A stretch of 64,000 nt of DNA from Aaosphaeria pasadenensis (GCA_022813625.1 JAKLMB010000001.1:1798001-1862000); one strand, 5' to 3'. Counted from the stretch's first letter, positions 1 to 13,106 are shown. Numbers and translations are program-made. The notes: generated by a model not told the origin, from the letters alone.

Positions 1-1609
1 ACTGTTACATGACGCGTTCTCAACTGTTTATCTCTGCCGTAACCTCACAATGAACTATTGTAAAAGATCCGCATCTGCTCGTTGTAGATCTCGTCTGGAC
101 TACCTCCCGTCGAGGTTTCAAGTCCTATAGAGAGTAGTACTGAAAGTTCACCTCCCGTGTTGAAGCTATACAGACCCACTGATGAGCCTGCATGCCTCCC
201 CATGGGTGATCAGAATATCAGGGTCTACCGGCATAAGTGATTGGTTGACTGCAAATACCGATCAGACTCTCTGGTGCATAGGGTTTGTGTATTCGTGTCC
301 TGGGGGCCAACTGTAAAACATTACATGGTGTCTAGAAGTCTGTCTGCCCTTGTCTCTATCATATGAAAGACGGATATCGGGATATGTCCATTTCTGGTAT
401 CCCTTTGAGGGGGCAGTCAGTATGGATGGAAGGTAAATGGTGCCCATGATGTAATCTGATCTGACAGAGAGGGGAGTGCTGCGCAGATACGCGCAACATC
501 TCCTCACTCCTTCAGCAGTCCGAACGGTCAATTAGGCACGAATGCATCACACATGACGACAAACTTCCAGTCGTGCTTGTGCTGAACGGTGGCACGGAAC
601 GCAAACTCTCTATTGCGTAGCATTGCAGACGAAGAACGTCATGCTAGGTTGAACCCTAGCAGTGGCACTGTTTGCTATGCTCGGGGGCCCGTCGATCAAA
701 GGGTTCAGCGGCTTCGCACATCAGGGTCGTCGAGCGGCTGGGGCATGGCATCAAGGGTCCAAAGTGCAGCTAACTCTCTCCCTGCTTCATCTAGACCTGC
801 AGGGAACTGAACGATGCCTACGCGGCAGTGATTCAACTTCGAACGGATTATCGTAGGAGTAGCGATCACGGAGATGATATCCTGAGAGAGTAACAGCTCG
901 TCTGAGTCCTCCACATTGTACTACGCAAGTGGGTCTGGATGTGTAAATGTGCTGATTCTAAGACCAGAAACAGTGGAGACTTTTGTTGTGACTTTGATCC
1001 TCCTGCTGGAGAAGAGACAAGGGAAGGCGCGTGGCGAAGAGTTGTCCACTGCTGTGTGTGGCCACAGGTGCGTCTCACGAGTATGTAGGTATGACAGAAA
1101 GAAGGGCTTTGATGGCTACAGTACTGCATAGCGTCCTTCTCCGCCTTGTACGGTCGGGCGAGAGGCTCAGAAGGAGCGCTTGCTCCTCAATCGGGCCAGG
1201 TTGGACTCTTAGCTTGACGCCACCAAGACTACTAGAGACATATGCTGCATTCTGTCTGGGCATGGTCTCGTGTTGCATGTGATTGAAGTTGGTGAGTTGG
1301 AGAACAGAGAGTGTTGGTACGGAAGAGATACGGGCAAGATGATGTGAGGTTGATATCGCAGGAACGTTGCGACGAAGGATTGCATCGTTGCGTTGGAATA
1401 GAACAGATGAAATGATATTGCCAAGTAGGTTGGATAATGATAGGAATGTAAAGTGAACGGGACCTCGAGGTAGTATTGCAGCTTACTTTAATGTATATCT
1501 GTGCTACACTGGCTTTCTAAACAGCCTTCAAAAGGCGTCGACACTGCAGCTTCCCCTTGATTCTTGTCCTTCATTCCGTCCAGATTTCTTTGTTCATAGT
1601 ATCCCTTCT
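1..1609. other. Left-edge stretch without a supported gene
   Basis: Only short open frames (under 90 codons) on both strands, none with a recognisable motif, signal peptide or convincing splice pattern. The right end is the 3' flank of the secreted-protein gene that stops at 1610. I see no repeat or mobile element here. Confidence 0.4.
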
Positions 1610-2294
1610 TTAAAATCGAAGTATTGGAGCCTCTGTAGGTTCAGGTCGCACTCCGGGCCCCAGCTCGCATGGATGTTTGCCAGTGACTGGCGTGGGGCTG
1701 AAAAGGTCGGAGCACTGGCAACTGTTAGACCTTTCCAAAATCTCTTGGTCCTCACTGTTCAACTTACCGCTCGGGTAGGCGACGGGCAGCCGTAGTTTGC
1801 GGAAGTCCAGCAAACCCAGGAGTGGTTCTCCTCAAAGTTGCATTTCTGAGAGTGTTAGCTGGTTGCAAGAACGCTCCTTGTCCGATTTTATAGGAGGTAT
1901 CAATTTGTCCAGAATCAAAAATGATTTTCCAATGCCCTTCTTGTGGATCCAAGGACTTGTATCTCACCTCTAAAGCATCAGTGGCCCAGCAAGGGTATCT
2001 CACTGTTGCTAACTTCGGACAATCGCAGCTTCTGGAAAAGATAGGAACTGGCTCCCAATGCGATGGCCTCCTTCTTGTCCGTGAAGTACTAGAGAAATTG
2101 AGACCAGGCACGGTAGTCGGTAGAAGCGTTGGGAATGTCACGGGGATATTCAGAGACGTCGTGGGGATGACTGTAATCGTTGGGGTAGCAAACGATTCAG
2201 AGACAGAGATTGGAGGTAGGGCTGTCTCAACCTGAGCGTGAGGAGCTGCAGTCACTGCCGCCACGAAGGCTGCAAGCCAAAGTTGATATCGCAT
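1610..2294 (-). CDS. Small cysteine-rich secreted protein (169 aa)
   Basis: Three exons: 2294-1968, 1845-1768 and 1714-1610. The introns are 1846-1967 (122 nt, branch CTAAC) and 1715-1767 (53 nt), both GT...AG. The ATG at 2294 is chosen because it directly starts a signal peptide (MRYQLWLAAFVAAVTAAP); the open frame extends further upstream but has no such signal. A Ser/Thr/Pro-rich linker (about residues 25-75) follows, as expected for an O-glycosylated stalk. The C-terminal module has eight cysteines (CDCP, YPCW, KCNF, VCW, YGCP, ACS, HPCE), and the two introns fall inside it. Splicing restores the run CNFEEN...CW...CPSPTR...SPTPVTG, which resembles a conserved fungal secreted module, although I cannot name the family. 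It is probably extracellular or wall-bound; function unknown. It stands alone and is not part of a visible cluster. Confidence 0.72.
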
Positions 2295-3944
2295 GCTGCC
2301 TGGTAGCTGAGCCTCTTGGACTGAAGATGATGATCCAACGAATTTGAAGTGAGACAAGAAGTCTTGATCGTTGACAAGACCGGGCAAGACACCTTGTCAA
2401 ACTGCGCCATCGTCTTCATTTTACCAATATGCCAGCCGTATTCGAAGAAGGAACGGGCTCGTTTCCGGCTGTTGTAGATTGCATCTTCCTGGGCTCATGA
2501 TTGCAATCAGTGGGTGAATTGATTGCGTCAAGTACAAAACTCAATCTCAGACAGAACGTTTTCTTCTTTCGGCTACGACTGTCTATTCTTGGAGTGTTGA
2601 CAGATTCTTCGAGTTTACGCAGATTAAGATTTCGACTTCCATACTGTATTATGATTGCCTGGACCCATGCTCTTTATGCTGATTGGCGAAAATATAGTAT
2701 CGTCAATATGCCGCCTTATATGGCATTTCTTCAATTGCGATACTTCGTGGTTGTAACTATTGTCCAAGTTCATGTTGTGATCCAACATGTCCCTAAGAAG
2801 CTTCTTGTTATTGTTTATTTGTTTACTCAAGCAAAAAGCTTTGCGTATAGCCAATTATTGAGCATCATGGCAGGGGATATCCGTCGATCGGCTCGGCTAT
2901 AGTCAGGTGCCTGTTCGAAATGAAGCCATTTGGCACCCTTGCTTACATATTTCGAACATCGGATCCCGAGATTGCTCCACGGTTCGGGGGCCAAGAGAGA
3001 GCTTTGCAGTAACTTGCAAGTCTAGTGCCTTCGAATCACCTGGGTTGCGATGTGGCTGCTGAGTGCATTAGATACTTGCACGGCATCGTGTGTTCGTGAA
3101 TCATGTCGAGCTAAGAACACGTTCTAGATAGTAGGATTGCGGCGCTGTGTGCCTACGCGATGCACGATGGTTGCAGCTCACTAATCTAAGCTTGCATTTT
3201 CACCGTACAAACTACATATTGATGAGGGGCAGAAAGAGGGGATCAGATTTGTAATGTCTAGACTTTCCCGACTCGTATTCTTGGAATGCAGCATTCACGG
3301 GAGAATAAACGGTGAGCGAGTATGCGCACATATCTAACACACATTCTGTTATGGAGGGTGCAATGCTCTAGAACTGCATCACTACGTTTGATATCTGGCC
3401 TGCTTATTCTTCTGTTCACGAGGGTGTACCGCAGTGAAAGGACTAGATGCTCTGTCCGAGGTCTATCGTTGACTCCATATTCCACCTCTTTACCCCAGAT
3501 TGCCCCTCTCGCTGCGGAGTATGCTAGTCTCGCATTAGCTGCTCAGTGTTCTGAGCTGGACAATCTGTTGAGGCCGCACATGACTCGCAGCCGATACAAG
3601 GGCGTAAAGAATGGGTGTAGAAGTCGAACTATCGGTGTAGAAGTCTGCACGTGGATGAAGATAACGAAGAGTCGATTGCATCGAAGAGTAATGTGAATGA
3701 ACAGCAGTGATGGTAGATGAGGTCTGAATAAGCATCGTCATGTGATTGGCCGATCGGCGCCAGATCGCGCCCGCGCCGCCCGTTCATGACGAAACTTATC
3801 GAGATTTGGCTCCATAATCAACTTTATGTAAAGCTTCAACATCAACAATTCACACTGACTTTCGCACGTATGTCCACGTGAAACCCACGCTTTCGACCTC
3901 AAACAGACTGATCCTCGTGATAGAATAGCTGGACTCTTAACACA
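2295..3944. other. Divergent intergenic region, secreted protein / BOL3
   Basis: This 1.65-kb stretch carries the upstream regions of the secreted-protein gene (-) and BOL3 (+). Part of it (about 2640-2870) is AT-rich. No coding frame in it looks real. An inverted CCAAT box (ATTGG, 3745-3749) lies about 200 bp before the BOL3 start. Confidence 0.5.
3745..3749 (-). promoter_or_regulatory. Possible CCAAT box upstream of BOL3
   Basis: ATTGG on +, that is CCAAT on -, about 200 bp before the BOL3 ATG. CCAAT is bound by the fungal Hap/CBC complex, which controls respiratory and iron genes, so a role at a mitochondrial Fe-S gene is plausible. A pentamer is weak evidence by itself. Confidence 0.25.
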
Positions 3945-4526
3945 ATGGCGCCTTCAAGAGCTCTCCTTCGCTGCGTAGCAACCGTTCGAACTCGCCCAAG
4001 TCCGCACCGTCTCTTTACCACATTCCCTGCAAGGAACCAATACATTCGCCCCGCAACCATATTCCATACTGCCCATTCAGCGGCTCCATTGCGGACATCA
4101 ACTCAATTGCACCTCCGACGAGCATATTCACAGTCGCAGCCCGAACCACAGTCCGAACCACAAAGCAATACACTCGAGCCTCCCGACTACCTCTCTGAAG
4201 GAGAACTACACATATTCAATAAGATAAAGGCAGAGCTGGAGCCGGTGAAATTAGAGGTATGAATAATACTCCCACATACGTTGACATCATCTACACACAG
4301 CATATCCAGGGTCTTGCTATGAAAGCATTCGGTATTAGACGCTGACTCATGGCTTTTGTAGGTCCAGGATGTGAGTGGAGGATGCGGCTCTATGTACGCA
4401 CTGGAAATAGAGTCCCCCAAGTTCAAAGGCTTGACAGTAATCAAGCAGCACAAGCTCGTGAACTCAATACTGGCCGAGGAAATCAAGAGTTGGCATGGGG
4501 TGCAGTTGCGAACAAGAGCTGTATGA
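3945..4526 (+). CDS. BOL3: Mitochondrial BolA-like protein (158 aa)
   Basis: Two exons, 3945-4256 and 4362-4526, with a 105-nt phase-0 intron (gtatga...ttgtag). The N-terminal ~65 residues are rich in Arg, Ser and Ala and nearly free of acid, as in a mitochondrial targeting sequence. A short Gln/Glu/Pro repeat (QPEPQSEPQS) follows, then the BolA domain (about 78-158). Visible BolA hallmarks are SGGCGSMYALEIES (with the conserved Cys), a K-F-K-G-L step, and the helix KQHKLVNSILAEEIKSWHG, whose QH-x-x-VN is typical of BOLA3. BolA3-type proteins work with monothiol glutaredoxin or NFU1 to pass [4Fe-4S] clusters to mitochondrial enzymes. It converges with TTI1. The Bol3 rather than Bol1 assignment rests on remembered similarity to human BOLA3. 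Confidence 0.9.
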
Positions 4527-4835
4527 TGATCATGAAACTTTAATGACTATCTGGTTAAGAGGCATCGTATGTTGCATGTGTTGCATTGAAGAGACGAAAT
4601 ATTGACCGCTTTGTTTGTGGCTTGTATTATTATCATTTGTATCAACTATCTGTTTTTGGGGTAGGCAATTGTATATCATCATACATACAGTATCGCGAAG
4701 CGAACCATTTATGAATCTAGAGATTTTTACCAACTTTTCCAGATGGTGATGCATCAAGTCAACATCTCAAATGCTGGACAACATTCAACAACGTTCGTAT
4801 TGGAAGCTTTCGCTGGATAAAGTTGCAACCAATCT
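4527..4835. other. Convergent 3' flanks of BOL3 and TTI1
   Basis: A 309-bp AT-rich spacer between two stop codons in tail-to-tail orientation; it must hold both 3' UTRs. No gene or repeat is visible. Confidence 0.6.
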
Positions 4836-7800
4836 TCAAAAGCTTATAAATTGCCATTCTGGTCTTCCCTGTGGCAATCTAATCTCCGATTTCTCTTGTA
4901 CAGCTGATATCTCCTTTGGTTGATTCCGAGCTGGAAGTTGTATCTCTTTCATCCTCGTCCGCAGCCAAACTGTATCTGGGTTTCTACTGTTTAATGCCTC
5001 CCGTACCTCAATCCTGTCCAACACAGGATCAAGCATATCGACAATGTCATCGAAAAATTCCTCTTGTACAGCCACATGTTGTGCAACACTCGACAAAAAC
5101 CGAATGAGTGATTCACGTATCATTCGATTGGGAGTGTCGGTGTAGAGTTCCGGTCGGAAGCTGTCCAATGCACCACCGCTTCCCTTTACCACTACTGAGG
5201 TATCGTGAGGATTGTTGAGGTTGAGTGTTGCCAATGGTGTTTTGGTCGTTGCTCGATCCATTCCCTTCTGGCGAGAATTAACACGGCGGTGCAATCGTCG
5301 AACGGTGTTCCAGATATCTTGGATCCGGCTTTTCATAAAATCGCCAGCATAGGTACATAGTAATGCCATGATATCCAGTGCTCCTGAGATAATGTAGGCT
5401 TCCGGATCATCGAGACGAGGAACCAAGACAGGCCATAGAGTATTTATGAGAGGTAGAAATGAATTCTCATGCTTCGCTAGCGCAGGTATGGTGGTATGGA
5501 GAAGGGATAGGAGAGATGTCCTCAAACTTGGAGATGGCGACGTGAGGTAATATTGTGTTAGTTCGGATATCTTGAGAAGAATGTTGAAGGTCTCTGGCGC
5601 AGGCACTGGGGCATCAGCTACTGGTTGGACGGTGTTCTCTTCTTCTGGTCCATCTTCTTCCTCGTCATCTGCGTCTTTGTCCCCTCCATCTCCTGTCTTT
5701 TTCTCCAACATTTCTTTCCACGGGCGACGTGGAAATGAAGCTTCCATCCTAGATTCATGTTCCTCATCCTCCTGCGTAGAGTTTTCTTTGGCTGCCTTGA
5801 TCAAATGTATAGTGTCGAGCATGCTTCTTGGTTTCCTACCCGAACTAACTGGCTTGTGCTCATTCTCCGTCAACATCAGTTGTGGAGATTTTACTCCTTC
5901 TTCCGCCATGACCTTTAGAGTTGAGAATAGTAACTCCACTAGTTTGGGATAACCATGATATCGTTCGAGAGCTGAGAATATGCTTCCCACTAGATCATCC
6001 AGGTAGGGCAGTAGAGACGGTCCGCATAGACGCATTGCCATCAAGAGAACCTGAGGTGCTTGCGGTGAGATGTCATGATAATTGAGCTTCAATCCCACAG
6101 CATTGACGACATAGTCAACATTGGCGACAATCAGCTCGCTCGCGCTCGTGTATCCGGATGACTTCGCTATTATGTTGAGACAGACAATTGCGTGGTTTCG
6201 TAAGCGGGGATTTGTGGTGCCCAAAAGATGAAGGACTGGGTACAACGCATCAATCAGTTCAGCTTGGAACTCATCTCCGTATCTTTCTGCTTGCATGGCA
6301 AGAACCTCTAGGGACAAAGCCTGTAATCTCCAATCTGCATCGATATCCGAACTTGATAGGTTAGATATTGAGAATGAGTACATCTCATCGAGAAGTTCGG
6401 ATTGAATGCTAGGTGTTCCGAAGCTCAGGAACTCGTCCAGTGCGGTATCATGCTTTAAGATATCCTTGACCAGATTTACAGACAACCAAAATGAGGCTAG
6501 CTGCGTCTCCTGGTTTTCGGAGTATATAGCATTTACCAAATCCCGCGCAACAGTATTAGCTGACTTGGTTTGTGCTAGCCGTTGTAGCAGAACTTTATAT
6601 TCCGTCATCATATCATCCTGACTCTTGAAGCGTAATTCTAAGACATCGAAAGAGCTGGGTCGCACACTGCCTAGGACAAGGCTTGTGTCAATGTTTGTGG
6701 CGGAGACCGTGTCTACCACTTGTATTGCACCTGACGCGTCCTTTAAGATGGACGCAAAGCTACCTCGAAGATTCTCTGCCAGGATGTCATCGATGATAGT
6801 TGTGTCTACGCCTTCATCGTTCAATAGTCGGAGTGCTGTCGATATTTGATGCATGATCTGGCGTCTTGCAGAGTCATCACTTGACTGCATCAACCTTGGG
6901 AGGGAAATCACCCATCCGTATAGGCTTTCCCTTAAGAGTGAACAGAATCGAGTATCAGAGGAAAGAAGTAATCGGAGATCTTTCTCGGCCGTCGAATTTC
7001 TGTCTCCACGGCCAGCAAGACTGATGACAATCTCGATTGTCATACTGCTGCAATCGGCTAGTGACTTTCGGCAGTCTTGCAGTACTCGGAAGCACAGCCC
7101 CAGGAGAGCATGCCGGACTTCTTCTTTACTGTGATGTTTCAACTTATATACGTTGGCGAGAGCAATCTTGATCTGGTTTGCTGTGGCGTGGAGCCATGAT
7201 GTAGTTCGCATGACTTTGTCTGTAGATTCTTTTGCGCTAGGTGCTTCCGAGGGAAGCTGCCCAACCTCTCCATCACTGAGTACTTTGAGGAGAATCAAAG
7301 AGAAGGAATTTAATCCACGCACAATAACTCGAAAACTTGACCGATTAGTGCTGCTTGGTGTGAGAACCTTTGTAAGAGATGATAACAGTCTTGGGACGAA
7401 GCTTGCAAGGGCATCTTGATCCGACACCCCCTCAGTGACTGCTTCAATAGCGCAAAGCGCTTGTAGCTTTACGTCGTTCGAACTCGCTTCTGCAAGGCTA
7501 TCGACCATCAAAAGAACGGCCTTTGAAAGCGAGGGAATGTTTGAAGTGTCCGTCAAATATTCCCGACCCTTCAAAGAACGGCTCATTTCAGTGATCAGTT
7601 CAGCCATACACTGGAAGGCAGCCACCTGAAGCTCCTCGGAGGTCTCCGGAATGCCATTATGGGCAGACGAAGGGTTTGCGAGGAAAGTGAATAGTATGAG
7701 AAGTTGGCTGAAGAGGTCTTGGGATAGATTGCCTTTCCATCCGTTTTGGAGTAGAATAGATATGCAGCCTAGAGATAGCTCCAATGCACGCACTGGGACT

Positions 7801-8087
7801 CTCTGGGAGAGTCGAAGTACTTGTGATATGGGCACAAACACAAATTCGGCGAGTTTTTCATCCAGAGCATTTGGCTGAGCAGTGACTTCTTGTAGTTCAT
7901 GTAGTAAAGCAGTAAGGGATTGGACCACTTCTGTCCTAGTATTGGGCCGCTGAGCAAAGCTGGAGGTGGCTTGAATAAGCTCAACGCATCTCTTCTTTAA
8001 CTATAACTGGACTATCAGTCCGAAGCCCAAATATGATAGGTTCAAGGGCACTGCACAAACCCTTTGAAAGGTTCGTTGTCTCTCCAT
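4836..8087 (-). CDS. TTI1: TEL2-interacting protein 1, TTT complex (1063 aa)
   Basis: Two exons: a 27-nt first exon (8087-8061, MERQRTFQR) and 8000-4836, with a 60-nt phase-0 intron (8001-8060). The short exon is inferred because the large frame has a stop just upstream of LKKRCVELIQ, and the splice restores the expected FxxLKxxCVEL start of the family. The protein is an all-helical HEAT-repeat solenoid. An acidic Glu/Asp-rich loop sits near residues 780-800, and the C-terminal block PRLDDPEAYIISGALD...CTYAGDFMKSRI is typical of Tti1. Tti1 works with Tel2 and Tti2 (with Hsp90 and R2TP) to fold and stabilise the PIKK kinases TOR, Mec1/ATR and Tel1/ATM. It is divergent from PDS5. Confidence 0.88.
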
Positions 8088-8555
8088 CCTTCCCCCATGC
8101 CAACGTATGGCCTATGAACGAGTTCCGAGATGGGATTCAAGAACGATTGTTTCCTCCTGATGGTAAAGAATTATGAGCAACGGTCTAGTCAGAACCGGGA
8201 TTCGGAGTAGTCGACAAATGCCTTCTGATTAGATCGTATTGTCGACTGAAAAGTTCAAGATCTCGGAAAGATGTATCAATCTACCATGGGTTATGAAAGG
8301 CTAGGAAAGGCGATGTGGGAGTACCGCCAAGCCTGGCCAAAGCTTGCACTTTCTGGTCGCGTTCTGAGTGGCCGAAGCGCGTAAGCTCGACTCTCCTACA
8401 CCACCTCCGAGCGGCGCTACCACGACACGACACGACAACTGAGTACTTTCTCGACGACATCAACGATCGCATTAAGATTTACAAGAAGGAGCCTATATTC
8501 CAAGCAAATCGATCATCTGGCCTAGGAAGCGCGGCTTTTAACGCGCAGCCACGCG
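8088..8555. promoter_or_regulatory. Divergent promoter of TTI1 and PDS5
   Basis: 468 bp between two start codons facing away from each other. The PDS5-proximal 200 bp contain four ACGCG cores, counting both strands: 8357-8362, 8377-8382, 8541-8545 and 8551-8555. ACGCG is the core of the MCB element read by the MBF factor in yeasts for G1/S genes, which include cohesin genes. The last two lie within 15 bp of the ATG and so may be transcribed. Confidence 0.45.
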
Positions 8556-11500
8556 ATGGCAACACGAAGTCGACGAAGCGCAGCCACAGAAGTTGTAGAA
8601 GAGGAGGAGGAGCAGGATGGCGTCAAGAGACTACGGTTCAGGCAGCCTCTGGTTGGCAAGCCCGGCAGGCCAATTGGTGTTGGAGATTTACACACAAGAT
8701 TGAAGGCATTATCTGAAGAGTTGCGAGGTTTGGAACAGGAGGAAGCAGAAAGAGATTCCCTCGAGCCTGTCGCGAAAGAGCTAGCGAACCAGAGTCTGCT
8801 GCACCACAAGGACGCGGGCGTGCGCGCATGGGCTGCATGTTGTATTGTGGACATGTTCCGTCTGTGTGCGCCAGATGCGCCTTACACGGCTGCACAGCTA
8901 AAGGTAAGACATCGTCTGGAGTCCATTCTGAAGCTATGAAGTAGTAGTTAACCATGCCACTAGGACATCTTCACTTTGATAGTGGTCAAGATCTTCCCTT
9001 TGCTCGCAGACCCTTCGCACCCCTACAACGGCCAACACCTTTATGTGTTGCGATGCTTAGCTGAAGTCAAGAGCATTGTCCTCCTGACCGACATACCTTC
9101 GTCTGGCCCGTTGACATCTGCGCTTTTCACGAACTGCTTCGATGTGCTGTCAGGACCTTCAAAAGCGGACAACGGCGAGGAGCTAAGCAAGAACGTGGAA
9201 CACCACATGACCGCGGTTTTAACGATCCTCATCGACGAAGCAGCAACCCTATCATCGGATGTCGTGGATGTTGTAGTCGCTCAATTTCTCTGGGCGGATC
9301 CCATTACTCTGCAATCTGGTACCTCGAAAGGAAAAAAGGCCGCACAGATCGATAGTAAGCAATCGACATTGCGTCGCAAGGAGGCGCCACCTGCCTATAA
9401 CATGGCGAAGAACATCTGCAATGCTTGTGAAGACAAGATGGCACGCCTCATTGGTTCTTATTTCAGTTCCGTTATCGTTGACTTCACGTCTGGTGGATCG
9501 TCCCTGAAGCATCGCGATGCTGACGATTCCGACGATGAGAGGGCCAAGGGCCCCTCAGATGATGAACTAAATGACGCAATAAAGGCACATCGGCTGCTCC
9601 GTGAGCTATGGCGATGCGCTCCTGGAGTACTCAAGGACATAATACCGCATTTGCAAGAAGAATTGGGTACAGAAAACATCCAATTGCGCCAACTGGCGAC
9701 AGAGACTTTTGGAGATATGATATCTGGCATTGGGGCCGCTGGCCCTCCTGCGCGTCCTGAGCTTAACCCAGCGGCATATCCATCTCAAAGCCTAGCATCG
9801 CCTGATTCGAACAAGACTTACAATTTCCTTACTACCCCGACTTCACCGAAATCCTTTCCCAATGAATACCCTGCCGCGTATCATTCGTTCTTACAACGCA
9901 AGCATGATAAAGCTGCTGCCATCCGTGCGGCCTGGGCGACTGCTGTGGGCCGTATACTCATGACTGCCGCCGGTGGGGTTGGGCTAGACCCCGACGAGGA
10001 GCAGAGGCTTCTGCGTTCGTTCTCTGAAAGCCTCATTGACAGTGACGAGCGTGTACGACTGGCTGCTGTCCGAGCTATCGACAATTTCGAGTTTGATGAC
10101 TTGGTTCAGAAGCTAGGAAGTAACGGGACTATGTCTGAGCCCGGATCAGTACTTTCCAACCTTGCAGACAGAGTGAAGGACAAGAAGAGTGTCATCCACT
10201 CCGAAAGCATGAATCTTCTTGCTCGTATCTGGGGTGTAGCAGCAGGGGCCATTGCGGAGGGCAACGAGAGAATCACTACACTTCTCGGACCAATCCCCTC
10301 AAGGATTCTTGGCGCATGTTACGTCAATGACCCAGAAATTAATGTGCATATTGACTTGAACCTGTTTGAGTCACTTCTGCCTCTAGGCTATCCACCAATG
10401 AAACCCAGGGCGGCCGTTAATGGTGGTTCACAGATTGTCAGGGATAGTCAAGCAAATACCGAGCAAGGCTACACAGAGGCAGAACTTGACAAGATCCGCA
10501 CAGAACGAATGTTGGTTCTGGTCCGCGGTCTAGACGAGAGGGCCCAGAAGGTGTTCTTCATCAAGCAGGGCAACCAAACGGCTGGAGTGACATACATGGA
10601 GCGATTCCTCAAATTGTGCGAGGATTACAATGGAGGTGTTATGGACAAGGACGCAAAAGAGATTAAAAACACCCTTGGGGGACTCATCAATTTCTACGGC
10701 AAGACCTTGTCAGACTCTGGCCGTGCTGTGGAAGATCTATGGAAATTCGCGAAAGCTCACGACCGCCGGAGTTACCAACTTATCCGATTTTGCATGGCAC
10801 CAGAAAGCGATTACCGCAAGATTTACAAGTCTATCAAAGAGCTTCGAAAGAGGATCGAGGACAGCTCGAACCCCGCCTTGATGGAAACTCTCACGCCTCT
10901 TCTTTATAGGGTCAGCCTGTTATGTTATAACAAGAGTCACGTACCCGCTATCATCGAGTTCTCACGCACCGACGACAAAGGCCTAGGAGCAATCTCGCAC
11001 GAGATGTTGAAGGACATCTCAACGAAGCACCCACAAGTTTTCTCTACTCATGTCAAGGACCTCTGTAAAGCACTGGAGAGCGAAGCGCCCACGGCAACCA
11101 CGCCCAACCCACCAAACGCAGTAGAGGATCTCAAGGCGTGTGCTAGTTTCGCGAAGAAGTTTCCCAAGGACGTTCCGCTGAATACGAAGGATGGACGAAA
11201 ACTCATCCAATGCTTCATGAACTTTGCATTGTTCGGCTCGCCCCCGAAAGCCGCTAAACATGCCGTCACAATTATCATTAGTAGTGATAACAAGAAAGAG
11301 TTGCACATTAAGGAAATCCTGGAGAAAAGCATCAAGGGGTTCGAATATGGCTGTCAAAACTGGCTCACAAGGCTTGCTGCTATCAGTCAGATACTGCTAT
11401 TGGCTCCCCAGGACTGCGAGAAACACACAGATGCTATTGTTGACATCGCTGTGAACAATGTTCTCCTCAAAGCTCACCCAGTGGAAGCTGAAGCCGAAGT

Positions 11501-13106
11501 CGAATGGATGGAGACACCGGATGACGACATGATTGCGCGGACCTGGGCACTCCAGATTCTTGTGAATCGACTACGATCTTTCCCTGCGGACGAGGCTATC
11601 AAAGATACAGCCTCCCCCATCTACGCGATGTTGAACCGACTCGTAAAGGAAGGTGGCGAGGCATCGAAGAAAAAGAACACACCTCTAGGACACAAGAATC
11701 TTCAGCGCTTGCTGGCGAGCAATTTCCTGCTTAAGCTTTCGAGTGTACGACGTCTCGACGGCCTCTTGACAGGTACCGATTTCAATGAACTCGCTTTCGT
11801 TACCCACGACGCCTGCAGCCAAATCCGCAAGGGCTTCGCAACGAGACTGATGAAATATCTCGGCCAAAACCGCCTTCCTTCTCGATTCTACACGATCTTG
11901 TTCCTCTGCGCATACGAACCAAACTCCAGTCTCAAAGAGACAATACTGACTTGGCTGCGATCTCGTCGCGTGGTCTTCGCTGCTCGGAAAGAGATCATCC
12001 TCGAGACTACATTTGCCCGACTACTTAGCCTACTCGCCCATCATCCCGACTTCGACACCGATGAAGATACCCTCAAGATCATGTCACATTACATCCTATT
12101 CTATCTGAAAGCCGTGGCGACGCAAGACAACCTGTCTCTCATCTTCCACGTTGCGCAGCGGGTCAAGGGTGTTGCAGAGGGTCTCAAGCCATCAGTGAAG
12201 GCGGACGAGAACTTGTACATATTATCCGATCTCTCACAAGCTCTGATACGAATCTGGGAGGAACAGAACGGGTGGAGCATGCAATCGTGGCCTGGTAAGC
12301 TGAAGTTGCCTGCTGGCATCTTCAAGCCTCTCGAGAGCCACGAGCGCGCACAAGAGATTGCGGACAAGGTTTGGATAGACGAGGATCTTGTAGAGTCTCT
12401 CGAGCCGCTTGTACGTGCGGGGTTGAAGGGTAGGAAGAGGAAAGCGACGGATGGCGCAGACAAACCAAAGAAGAGGGTGAAGGCGGAGAAGAAAGAGAGG
12501 CAGCCAAAGGCAGAGCGAGCCATCAAGGTGCCCAAGAAGAAGAGAAGAGCTGCAGGAAGTGACGATGACGAAGCTGGCGGTCGCGCTGGAGCTGCAAGCG
12601 GACCTCGCCGCAAGAGCGATCGACGTAGCAATGCGAAGAGCTATGTTGAGATTTCTAGTGGAGACGAAGAAGATGAAGAGGACGAGGCTGGCTCTGACGA
12701 AGAGGAAGATGAGGAGGTGTCGGGCGAAAGTGATGCTGGGAGTCCCGAACCAGAGGCAGAAGACGTAGAAATGGCAAACACCGACGAGCCTGAAGAGCAG
12801 GCTGAAGAACAAAACGAAGACGAAGATGAGGCGCCAGAGTCTGAGCCCGAACCCACACCTCCACCAAAGAAATCAGCAGCGACGAGAGCAAGAGGCGGGG
12901 GCAAGAAATCCAACGGCGTTGCATCATCACCACCTCCAGCACCCTCTTCAGCCGCAAAGCGCAAAACCCCTTCGAAAGCATCAACAGCAACCACTCCCGC
13001 CAGATCCTCCCGAACTCGCGTCCAGGCAAGCGATGAAGCCGAATCAAGTCCCGCCCCTGCCGCAGCTACAGGTAGCGTGCGACGCAGCACGCGGACGAGG
13101 AGCTGA
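8556..13106 (+). CDS. PDS5: Sister-chromatid cohesion protein PDS5 (1496 aa)
   Basis: Two exons, 8556-8903 and 8964-13106, with a 60-nt phase-0 intron (gtaaga...ctag). The N-terminus has the Pds5 pattern: LRFRQPL, then VGDLHTRLKALSEELRGLEQE, then LLHHKDAGVRAWAACCIVDMFRLCAPDAPYT. After the splice comes DIFTLIVVKIFPLLADPSHPYNGQ. A long HEAT-repeat body runs to about residue 1170. The tail (about 1180-1496) is disordered, with Lys/Arg blocks (KGRKRKATD, KPKKRVKAEKKERQ), a long Asp/Glu stretch and Ser/Thr/Pro-rich repeats, as usual for fungal Pds5/BimD/Spo76. Pds5 binds the Scc1-Smc3 part of cohesin and, with Wpl1 and Eco1, controls cohesin loading, release and acetylation during S phase. Confidence 0.93.

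Noticed and set aside
866..1424. Minus-strand frames with CGHTQQW and scattered cysteines that might form a small spliced gene
   Set aside because: No start, splice sites or family pattern that hold together.
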